Positions 1 to 9,898 of a stretch of DNA of 64,000 nt are shown piece after piece. The position numbers were made by a program, and so were the translations under genes. The notes under the pieces are model-generated. The model was not told the DNA's origin. It worked only from the letters and a program-made list of their open reading frames with translations, and searched no databases. The stretch's first letter is position 1, and the number at the start of each line of letters is the position of its first letter. The stretch lies in NCBI GenBank assembly GCA_019155185.1, contig CM032815.1:2551001-2615000 (forward strand). Direction: 5' to 3'. This stretch comes from Beaufortia kweichowensis (taxonomy: Eukaryota > Chordata > Actinopteri > Cypriniformes > Gastromyzontidae).

Positions 1-21
1 GATATTTAGTCATATACTAAC

Positions 22-926
<905 letters not shown>

Positions 927-1397
927 TTCTCTCTGAGAGAGGAAGGACAGAAGATTTTACTTACGTCATGATTTGAATGAAAAAACTTTATTGACAAAGA
1001 CAAAATTCATTATAGTTATCTAAAATCTTTCCCCAAAATAACATCTACATTACTTCAGCATCTTACTATTTGTACCAATATTTTATTCGTAAAAATAATG
1101 TTATAGTCAACTGTACTTTTAATACTAATTTTAATGACTTTTACGTAGCCTATAAACACGAAGCGCATGCGCAGGAAGTATATAACAGCTTGACTTGGGT
1201 GATAAGTATATTTCATACTTTTGGATGTTGATTTCTTGTGTTTGACGTTCACACTTATCGATATCGATTTATGTAGGTTCAGAATTTTATAGTAGTATAT
1301 AAATACGTAAACCAGTATTGATTTTGAAACCATTTAAGGAAACTATAAAGCTGATTTCATGTTTTAATGTTTATGTTTTATGTTTGTAAAGTTGACC
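927..1397. promoter_or_regulatory. mrpl49/fau divergent promoter region
   Basis: The 471 bp between the two start codons of a head-to-head pair. Sites seen: TTACGTCATG at 961-970 (CRE/ATF-like) close to mrpl49, and GCGCATGCGC at 1163-1172, a perfect NRF1 palindrome, followed immediately by AGGAAGT, an ETS core. NRF1 and ETS (GABP) are classic regulators of nuclear genes for mitochondrial and ribosomal proteins. The motifs are seen; joint control of both genes is inferred. Confidence 0.7.
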
Positions 1398-2348
1398 ATG
1401 CAGTTGTTTGTTCGTGGACAGAATGTTCACTCCATCCAGTTGAATGGATCTGAGACTGTTGCCCATATCAAGGTAAAGTGTCAGAATTTCATCTGTTTTT
1501 AATGCAGATAAATCTCTCATTTGACTAATATTTTTTACTAACATTAATGTATTTTTAGGCCCAGATTGAATCTTTGGAGGGACTGGCTTGTGATGATCAG
1601 ATCATTTCTTTCAGTGGGGTACCCCTTCAGGATGAGGCTTTGATCTGTCATTCTGGATTGGAGGAATTTGGCACTCTTGATGTGTCATTAAGGCTTTTGG
1701 GAGGTGAGATTTGAAGAGATACAAATGGGATCATTCAATTTTTAAGACTAAGAAAACAGAAAAAAATTAAAGAATAAAGAAAAGAAGATTTTAAAGATGA
1801 AGATTTTTATCAATGTATGATTTTCATTTTTGAGAAATCTGACATGGCAAATTATTTCCATAAACTAGCCAATATGAATGAACAAATGAAGACAAACTAA
1901 ATAAACAAAAAACACGCCTGTCTTGCATGTACTATGTTTTGTCATAAATATAACCTGTTCACACCCAAAGGCAAAGTCCACGGTTCCCTGGCCAGAGCAG
2001 GTAAAGTCAGAGGACAAACTCCCAAGGTAAGTGTCACTTACTACATGTATATTCTTAATGTTTGCATCCCATATAAATGCTTGCCTAGAAATGAAGATAC
2101 TTAGAGGTGTCTTTATTATTTATTATGTGCTGTACAGTCACATTGATATCACCCTTTTATCTCTGTGAGGTCAGTTAATATTTTCAGTATTTTATTTTGT
2201 GCACTTGTTCTGATCCCTTCAGGTGGACAAGCAGGAGAAAAAGAAAAAGAAGACCGGCAGAGCAAAACGGAGAATTCAATACAACCGCCGTTTTGTTAAT
2301 GTTGTACCAACATTTGGCAAAAAGAAGGGGCCAAATGCTAACTCATAA
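1398..2348 (+). CDS. fau: fau, ubiquitin-like protein FUBI fused to ribosomal protein S30
   Basis: Encodes a ubiquitin-like domain (FUBI) fused to 40S ribosomal protein S30 (eS30); the fusion is cut after the double glycine to free S30 for the small subunit. Coding exons: 1398-1472, 1559-1703, 1971-2026, 2223-2348, all in frame with GT-AG introns. The product is 133 aa, the same as human. Residues 1-74 are the ubiquitin-like part, ending LRLLGG at 73-74. Residues 75-133 are S30, starting KVHGSLARAGKVRGQTPKV and followed by the basic run KQEKKKKKTGRAKRR. Only the start at 1398 gives the conserved MQLFVRGQ N-terminus. It is head-to-head with mrpl49 and tail-to-tail with dmac1. Two AATAAA signals lie about 190 bp after the stop. 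Confidence 0.98.
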
Positions 2349-2532
2349 TTTTCTTATCAAAACTGTCATCTTTAAACATTTACTGCATTCCACATAATAA
2401 CTTTGATTGGTCAGTAAGACATTCCTGAAAGATAAACTTCAATGTAAGGGTTATAGCTGGTTCATTATAAAATTAATCTGTGCACTTTTTGTAAATCACA
2501 AAGACTTAGGGTCTCTAGGAAGAGGGTTTGCA

Positions 2533-2567
2533 AATAAAAATACACTTTGCAAATAAAAGCATTTAAT
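2533..2567. terminator. Facing polyadenylation signals of fau (+) and dmac1 (-)
   Basis: AATAAA occurs on the plus strand at 2533-2538 and 2552-2557, fitting the fau 3' end. On the minus strand ATTAAA reads at 2567-2562, the only good signal downstream of the dmac1 stop. Cleavage 10-30 nt after each signal would make the two 3' UTRs overlap slightly. Signals are seen; cleavage positions are inferred. Confidence 0.6.
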
Positions 2568-2706
2568 GAAACATACTTGTAAAGTCGTTTCTACAATATC
2601 ACAGTTTTTAAAAAATAATTACAACTTTACAGTATAACACCACTGTGGTTGTTGAAATTAATTGCAAAAGTTAATGTCAAAATAACGAGATCACATTTCA
2701 GCATTG

Positions 2707-3058
2707 CTATGTTTTCCTTGTCGCCTTTCCCACTGGATCAGCAATCACCACGATTCCCCACGCAGCCAAACCTAGAGACAAAAAATATCATAGTGATGAT
2801 TAAATTACTTTTATGATGTAAAGTCAGCATACAAATAATCTCACCTGCAGCAAATACGATCTGGGCAACTGTGCCCATAGATGTCGGTCCACCTAGACGC
2901 ATTGTTTTACGCGCTTGCATGTATACATATGCCCCAGAAGCAAACAGTCCACCGCCTGATGTCAGTCGACAGCCCCAGCAGTCGCCGAACAGTTTCTGTT
3001 TAGTGGCCTGTGATGTGACAGGACTCAATTGTTCTGTAGATAGCGGTGCATTGGACAT
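2707..3058 (-). CDS. dmac1: dmac1 (TMEM261-like), distal membrane arm assembly component 1
   Basis: Small inner-mitochondrial-membrane protein; its human homologue DMAC1 (formerly TMEM261/C9orf123) is needed to assemble the distal part of the complex I membrane arm. Two coding exons, 2845-3058 and 2707-2771, join in frame to give 92 aa. Family marks: a Cys pair CWGC at residues 27-30 matching human CWSC, then a Gly-rich hydrophobic segment ending GAYVYMQARK (human GGYVYWVARK), then a second hydrophobic segment and the C-terminal AAWGIVVIADPVGKA, close to human IATWGIVVMADPKGKA. The start is the first ATG giving this N-terminus. It is convergent with fau and lies just downstream of uqcc3 on the same strand. 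Confidence 0.9.
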
Positions 3059-3250
3059 GATCAAGCTTAAGTATTTAATATCCAAAAGATAAAAATATTA
3101 GCGTTTCCTTGAAATAGTTCCCGTAAATCTACTGCTTATAACCAGTGACACTTCCCAGATATTTTGGTACCATTTTGGATGTTCATGTAGAGGACAGTCC
3201 GCTGAAAAAAAACAGGCATGTCAGACTGACCTAACACACCGGAAGCGTAT
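3059..3250 (-). promoter_or_regulatory. dmac1 promoter / 5' UTR with ETS site
   Basis: The sequence ACACCGGAAGCG at 3236-3247 on the plus strand is a strong ETS/GABP-type match about 180 bp upstream of the dmac1 ATG. Between it and the ATG there is no CpG island and no clear TATA box. Assignment to dmac1 rests on position and the usual ETS dependence of mitochondrial genes. Confidence 0.45.
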
Positions 3251-3343
3251 AAGGTTGTTGTTATATTCGTACAAGTCATCTCTGCGCAAAGGTTGCGCAG
3301 AAATATTTATCTTGAGTTTACAAAGTGTAAGTTGTTTTTCATT

Positions 3344-3399
3344 TTTATTAATATGTATAGGTTATTTTAAAACATGTGAAACATTTGAAACGTTTTATT
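3344..3399 (-). terminator. uqcc3 candidate polyadenylation signals
   Basis: AATAAA on the minus strand at 3399-3394 and again at 3349-3344, 137-192 bp past the uqcc3 stop. They leave only about 100 bp between the uqcc3 3' end and the ETS site of dmac1. Confidence 0.5.
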
Positions 3400-3535
3400 T
3401 ACAATACAACAACATCCATGAAATCAGAATCGTTTGCGAATATTTTATCTCTGTTTAATGATAACTGGTTTTAAATAAGTCTGCCTTCATCCTTCTCGCA
3501 GATATACAGATATAGTCTGTTTAGGCAGAAACACA

Positions 3536-4159
3536 TCACTTTTCTTTCCCATATCCACGTGCAATATTATCTTTGGTCTCTGCAGAATCCTTGAGAACCT
3601 GAAGCATAAGGGCATTTCTTCTCCTGGTCTCCTCCATACGAACAGGGTTTGACTCTGGCAGATTCTGTGAGAAATTGTGAGAAATCAGATGCAATTTAAA
3701 GACCCGTAACATGTTTTACCACATAGTATTTTAATAATATTTTGTATAGACGTGTGATTCACGATGACAAGTGCCACTAATTCGATGCTACAAAAAACAA
3801 AAGCACAATTTTTGCGGTTTTTAACTTGAGTCATACAATCAGGAAGCGTGAAAGAGAGTTATTAAATAAATCACGATCCCATTTAAATTAATTAGTTTTT
3901 ACCCCCACACGTAAATTGAGTTCACGATCTGCCCTAACTTTCATTATGAAGCTATTTCGTAGCAGCTTTGTTTACAAACAAAGACACTAGTCGTTTTATC
4001 AAATCAGGTTTGTGTTTATCATTTATATCACTATATTACTACCTTTAATAATTCCTTTTTTCTCTCTTCTCCAGGTACAATTACGGCCCACATGCCGTAG
4101 CCCACACCGACAACCCCGACCAGCGCCAGCGAGGTCAGAATAGTCCTCATGGCACTCAT
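3536..4159 (-). CDS. uqcc3: uqcc3, ubiquinol-cytochrome c reductase complex assembly factor 3
   Basis: Inner-membrane assembly factor for respiratory complex III, acting on cytochrome b maturation with UQCC1 and UQCC2. Two coding exons, 4043-4159 (39 codons) and 3536-3664 (42 codons plus stop), join at a clean phase-0 GT-AG intron and give 81 aa, shorter than the human protein (about 93). Residues 7-28 form one transmembrane helix with glycines (LALVGVVGVGYGMW), followed by VPGEERKKELLK, close to human VTPGERRKQEMLK. The second exon carries the conserved NLPESNPVRMEETRRRNALM and ends in GYGKEK. The ATG at 4159 is used because it gives the family N-terminus MSAMRTIL; an upstream in-frame start would add 26 unrelated residues. 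Confidence 0.92.
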
Positions 4160-4261
4160 GATGCACACAGACTCTCCGCCAGCATTTAATACGTAAAAAC
4201 TACACCCGTGATCTTGACCATGTAGCTTTTTCACCATGCAACTCGTTGTACAATGTCAGTT

Positions 4262-4367
4262 GACACGATGCGGTGCATTATGGGAGTCCATCATTACACA
4301 ACTTTTAATCCAGCTATTGGCAGACTGGTTGTGAAAATGGAAAAGTGGCACGTGGTTAAAAGTCCAG
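4262..4367. promoter_or_regulatory. uqcc3 promoter with ZNF143/Staf-type site and E-box
   Basis: Plus-strand 4271-4287 reads on the minus strand as ACTCCCATAATGCACCG, an excellent match to the ZNF143/Staf (SBS) consensus found in many mitochondrial and divergent promoters. An E-box CACGTG lies at 4349-4354. The site is about 110 bp upstream of the uqcc3 ATG. On the other strand a short ATG frame starts at 4337 and runs into a GTAACT donor at 4367/4368, so the promoter may be bidirectional. Confidence 0.6.
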
Positions 4368-4936
4368 GTAACTTTCGCATCTCTCAATGAGCAGGTTACA
4401 GTAACGTTTTATTGTTTTTTTTTTTTAGAAAATAATGCGTAAATACTTCATTACTGATAAAACAATGTTTTACAAATCAGTTCTAACGCCTTTCAAGTGT
4501 CAAAACAAACACGTGAGGTGTAAAATAAAATAGAACCTAAATTAAATTTAAAAAGGAAGTTCCTACATTTCCCACCAGATGGCACTAAAATACTATGTGT
4601 TGTGAGCCAACATCAGACTGTAGCTAATGTGGATGTGTGTATTTGTATGTGTGTGTGACTCATTACAAGCTGTGTGGGTGTGTAAAAAGCACGTAAGTAC
4701 TGATAATGTGTGTCTATCAGAGTCAAGGTGCAGAATAGACAGCCGAAACAGAAGGTACATATTAGTGTCCCTTTAAGTGTTCCTTTAATTTTCCCAGCTT
4801 GATCACATGTAGAGCTTAGTTCATCTAAGATTACCATGGTAACCGTAGTTTCTACACAAAAAAGCATTGTTATTACAGTTATAGCTACTGCAATAAAACT
4901 TTGACAGTCAAACTAAACTATTTTATTAGATAATTT

Positions 4937-5231
4937 GTTACAATACATCAAGGTTGTATCTGTTAATATTACTAAATGCATTAGTCAACATTAGCTAACA
5001 ATATAGTTTTACAGCATTTACTAATCTTTGCTAATAGTTCGTGTCAATACAATTGCTGATGTTCTGACATTAACTAATGTTAACAGATACAACTGTTCAT
5101 TTAAAAACATCTATTAGTAAATGCTGAAATTAACATGAACTAAAATAAATGCTGTAGGGGTATTGTTAAATTGATTGTTCATTTTAACTAATGCATTAAT
5201 TAATGTTAACAAATACAACTATATTGTAAAA
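4937..5231. mobile_element. Fold-back MITE-like element with inverted ends
   Basis: The left end (from 4937: TTACAATACATCAAGGTTGT, ATCTGTTAAT, then ACTAAATGCATTAGT) is the approximate reverse complement of the right end (ACTAATGCATTAATTAATGT, TAACAAATACAAC, TATATTGTAA up to 5231). A third copy of the motif, TGTTAACAGATACAAC, lies inside near 5078-5093. This palindromic structure with repeated AATGTTAACAAATACAAC blocks is a pattern I know from cyprinid genomes. There is no transposase. Confidence 0.7.
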
Positions 5232-6097
5232 TATTATAATAGTAATATTTTTTTATTGAAATAACATCAGTGGCAGACTATTTTTTGGTAAATAACAAAG
5301 TTTTTTGAGGTAATATAGTTAATATAGTATTTTACCTTATCGCTTTTTATAACTTTAGGTACATGTTGTGATCACACTACAGATTCCCTCACCCGCCTGT
5401 ACTTATTTCCATACCCGCTTAAGGCTTAAACTTCTGATGTTCTGAGGCAGAGAGAGGTAATTTCTACTGGCTGTGTTATTGCTTGAATATTTAATCGTTT
5501 CCTGCCTCTCGCACCCCCACCTCCTCCAAATCACTCAGTCTATAATGACACCTCTCACGCCAACCCCCTGGCTGCCTTTCCTCTCTGATTGCTACAGTAA
5601 CGCTTGCAGATGCCTGCTCCTGTTGCCATGACACCCGCTTTTTTCCCAAAGGTGCACTGGTGATCATTGAAGGAAATATTCATGTCTGTGGACTTGTATG
5701 TGCTCACCAGTGTACCTTCACCTGTGACGTGTGTGCATGTGGAAACTGTAATTATAATAGTTTCCCTAGGGTAATAATATATACCGTTGTCTGCTCAACA
5801 ATCTGTTATGCATACAGCACACACACACACAGTGTGCTTTCATGTTCTCAACAACGTTTAACGCCCCTCAACACCTGTGTGATATTTCACAGCATTGCGT
5901 CCAGTCCAGTATGAATGCTAATCATGGCTCTGATGGCGTTGGGAGTGAGAATCTCCAGACAGTTCTCAACAGAATTTTAAATCCTAATTTACACTTACAA
6001 TTTGCCTATGTGTTGTTGCACATAAATCATGTGTAAAGTATGATCTGTGTGTCAATGGCTACCCAGATGCCTGAACTTCCCTTACAGATAAAACATG

Positions 6098-6220
6098 AAT
6101 TTTACACGTGCAAAACCACATATGATGATGTGTGTGGTTTTGGAATGTTTTCTCATGTAAAACCCATGTGATCTCATGCAAACACATATAGACAATGTGT
6201 GATTTTGCACATGTAAAATA
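6098..6220. repeat. Imperfect inverted repeat, about 25-bp arms
   Basis: Left arm 6098-6120 reads AATTTTACACGTGCAAAACC followed by ACA; right arm 6196-6220 reads TGTGTGATTTTGCACATGTA followed by AAATA, its near reverse complement with about 75 bp between. The spacer repeats further CATGTAAAA and ACACATAT pieces. It is probably a decayed fold-back transposon. Confidence 0.55.
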
Positions 6221-7755
6221 TATATGGACACATGTAATTGCATGTGGAAAAACAAGGAAAATTCATGTCTTTTCTCTAAGAGTTTCCAAATGCAAAACTT
6301 TAATTTTAAGTTTGCTCTGGAACATAATAAGTCTAGAAAGTAGTGACAGTTTTCACTTTGTTATGGACTGTTCCTTTAATATCTTACATGGTAATGGCTA
6401 TTTCTGATGTTTTGTTTCATCCTGTCCCTGACAAAATCAGACTTTGTGTTCAGTTTTAGTTTAAAAATGACATTTTTTAATTACCAAATTACCTCATAGT
6501 CCATGTCAATATTTTCCATCAACATTTTAAGTCCTTCAATTCTCTAGAGGTCTGTTTCGTATGTTTAGTATTCTTCCGCTTTCTCCAAATCTTATAAAAG
6601 CATGCCCAGGTGACTTGTGCTCCAGTGTCCAAAGGACACCACAGTATCTCCAAACTATCTTTGTTCTCTCGACCCCATTTATTATTCTGAGTCCTTTAAA
6701 TCTCATCTTAATTCTGATAAGGTGCAATGTACTGTGATTTGCACCACTGCATAATTCATATCTCCTTCTGTCCTACTAATGTCCTGTCATTCTTTTCATT
6801 TTATTATGGGAGATAAATTTTAGACACATGTTCTCATACTTGACTAAATCATGGTTTTATCCATACCAGGCTGCTTTTTGTTGACTCTTCCTTGAGAAAC
6901 GGATAAGGATAAAACTGCTGATATATATAGTACAACATACAATCATTTCCTGGTGCTCTTAAAACAAAGAACCATTTCCAAGTGTAGGTGTCACTAGTCT
7001 GCGTGTGTCTTTATGTCTGTGTATGTAACAGCAGCTTGTCTGTGGCTCACTCATGTTTCAAACTTATCAATTGTAACCAGTTTCCATAGCAACATCTCTC
7101 AAGAGGTGAAGAGAGAGGGAGAGAAGAAGCAGAAAGAGATATACACTTTGCCAATGGAATGTATGTGATTACATGCATGTGTCCACAGAGTACAGTGCAC
7201 TCTGGTGCCCTGCGATAAACTGGCCCTTTTTTATATAAAAAAAAACAGCAATTATTATTTTCTGCTGGCATTTTTGTTTTATTTATTTATATATATCGTG
7301 TTCCATTTTTCTGCTCCATTTTCATAGTAAATTGCTTTTCAAAGCTTTGGCAAACGTTTCAGCTGTGAGGCTATGCACAGAAAGACGATATTGGACAGGC
7401 TTTTGATTTTCAGCAACAGAGAGAGACACAACCTAACATAAAATGCATTTCATTCTTTTTGTGTCTCCATGGCAACCAAACTGTGTTAGCCTCTTATTGA
7501 CTCCAATGCACTCACACTCTCTCCCCCCTCCTTTCATCATCACTTTTTTTTACATTTTCTTTTGCTCGAGCCCTTTTACACATAACTCTGAGCCATCACA
7601 TTTCTGCTTTTCCCTTTTACTCTATATTATAACTTCTCAATCTGTTGGCTTTCGTCATTTGCCTTAATGTCATTTCTTGACATTTTTTCTTCACCCTCAA
7701 AATCTCACTTTAAGTTTATTTTTTGCAGAATTCTTTTTTTTCAGATTACCTTATT

Positions 7756-7850
7756 CCTAAAGAGATTGTTCTGCCGAAAATGAATATACTGAGTCACCCT
7801 CAAGTCATGTGGACCCTGAACTTTAGCAGAACATATGAGCTGCTTTTATC
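7756..7850 (+). mobile_element. Degenerate MITE fragment (TTAAAGGAATAGTTCACCC-type end)
   Basis: From 7756 the sequence CCTAAAGAGATTGTTCTGCC, then GAAAATGAATATACTGAGTC and ACCCTCAAGTCATGT, follows the layout of the common cyprinid MITE whose end reads about TTAAAGGAATAGTTCACCCA, then AAAATGA, TTACTCACCCTCATGTCGT. No opposite end was found, so it is truncated or decayed. Confidence 0.45.
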
Positions 7851-7992
7851 CATACAGTGAACATGGATGGGAACCATTGAACGGTGATTCATCTCATTTA
7901 CTTCCTAATTTTAAAAGATTTTTGACAAAATTTCTGTTACATTTATTTCCCACCCCAAAACAATCAAAGACACATGATTGTCTGCAACATTA

Positions 7993-9898
7993 TTTTATTA
8001 GAATGTATGGAATTGCTTTAGTCGAGTATATAAGATATTACAGTAGGTTGTATCCGACTGAATACATACCATAAAGTTACCAAAGGTGCTGTAGCATACA
8101 TTAATGAATCATGTATAAAATATATGGTCATGCAGCTATTCTTAAATGTAGATACTGCATGTTGACTAATCACAAAAAAGACATTCAGTGATGAAGTCTA
8201 TAATGAAAAACCTAGTCATTTCTCTCCCTGTCCTCATTACTTTGTTGTGCTAATAATGATTGTCCAGGGTATATTCACATTTATTTAGGTATATCAAGTC
8301 AAAGCCAACGTATAGTAAGAGGGCCCAAGAGTTTGTAAAATGCACTCTGACTGTGTCATTATTAAATTACACGTTTATTGGAATGAGGTGTTTTATTTTA
8401 AATGTGCACATGTGTTGAAGATAATGTAATAATACCTCCACCACAGTATTGTGTAATGAATTTGTTCTAGCTACTGCAGAAGATCAGAAATGATACGTTC
8501 TGCCACTCTATTAATCTACAAAGCTAGAACTACACACAGCTTAGTTAATTAAATAATCATCATTAATCTACTTGTTAGCAGACTCATGAACACGACACAA
8601 CACAGGAGAGGCAAAGTGAGAGTCCTACGACCCTCATTTACACAGAACAGAGTGGCATCAGATAAATGCTGTATATAGTCTAACAACACGTAAGATTGCC
8701 TAAAAAATTTTGTTTCTTGTTGCAGCTCGTCTTGTCATTGCCATGACAACCTCATCAGGTTCATCATCAATGAACGTTACCGACACCTGCGTGTCCTCCA
8801 TCATCTGTATTGCGATCCGTTGTGTTGGACTGTCTCACGCACATCAGCCCACTCAACACAAATGACTCTTCCTGCTACAGTTCATCTGTTGGCATTCCAA
8901 AAGTGCTTTTATGATTTGTCACAGTCTATCGAGTATTTGAACTCCGGCAGAGGTTGGGGTCGGATCTCTCCTCCCTCGGGAACGTCCTGTCCGGCACGCT
9001 CACATCAATTAAGGATCTCACGGAGGAAGTGTTGTTCTGCTTGACCGTTCGTCCTCCCAGCGGTCTGTGATGGATGAACCCAAAACGTCTTGTAAAACTT
9101 CTTCAGACGTGACACTGCTCAAACAGTTTTTCCGGCTTGTGGTATTAATCTCATTGGTGATTGGCTTGAAATATCGGTGTAAACATCACCTGACTCTACA
9201 TAAAAAATGATCATCTTTGTGTTCAGTCAGCTATCCTGACCAAACTGCAACAACTGAATCATATATCAATTACTATACTGTGCCTCTACATACAGGGTCA
9301 ATTTATAGTTATCTACCACAAATACTAAAATAGCAAATACTCAGCAGTACTTAAATACTTTGACATAACAAATTCTTCCACAAAAATGCGGTTTTGTGTT
9401 ATCTAACGAAAAAACATTGCAACGTAAATTCCACGGCCTACCGTTTTAAATTTAAAGTAACACGTTTTGTAATTGTTTCTGTAGCATAAATGTGTCTCTT
9501 GCAAACACTGAGAACTGGTTGTTGCTATGAGCAGCAGATTTCAGCAGCCCTTTTGTAAATTAAATGGCGTTACAAAACATCTACGCTGCCTGAGCCTTTT
9601 GTTCATCATCTCTCTCCCTATTGCACTAATTTCTTGAGGTCCACTTGTCTTCTCGTTTTTGAATGGCAGTGATTGAGGCAGCTTTGCTTTGGTGGCTTTA
9701 AGTGCCTCCTTGTCTTTAACATTCTCTCCGTATGTCCATCGTCCATCCCCACCCAGAAGATCTGTGGAGGAGCTGAACAAGGTCAGCGGTGGAGAGGTCT
9801 GCGGATGAGAGAGAGGAAAGTGTGACATCATTCTGTCTTTGTTCTGTCATCTCTCTCATTCCTTTCGAAGTCCTCTATTCTTCACTTGATCAAATCGC
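7993..9898 (-). other. Probable cnih2 3' UTR
   Basis: Downstream of the cnih2 stop (9899). Minus-strand AATAAA signals read at 8379-8374, again near 8393, and near 7995, suggesting a 3' UTR of roughly 1.5-1.9 kb. The stretch 8730-9120 is less AT-rich than its surroundings and may be a conserved part of the UTR. Open frames inside it (for example 8820-9044) have no family resemblance. The extent is inferred from signals only. Confidence 0.45.

Larger units (their letters stand above)
4368..7992. other. Intergenic region between uqcc3 and cnih2, repeat-bearing
   Basis: AT-rich DNA of about 3.6 kb in which I recognise no coding exon. It holds a fold-back element (4937-5231), a 25-bp inverted repeat (6098-6220) and a degenerate MITE fragment (7756-7850). 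A CT/C-rich patch at about 5480-5640 has no frame I can assign. Longest open frames are under 85 codons and resemble nothing. Confidence 0.7.

Noticed and set aside
8737..8874. Short frame starting MTTSSGSSSMNVTDTC
   Set aside because: Looks like a possible extracellular N-terminus but has no splice partner, no family match and lies antisense in the probable cnih2 3' UTR.
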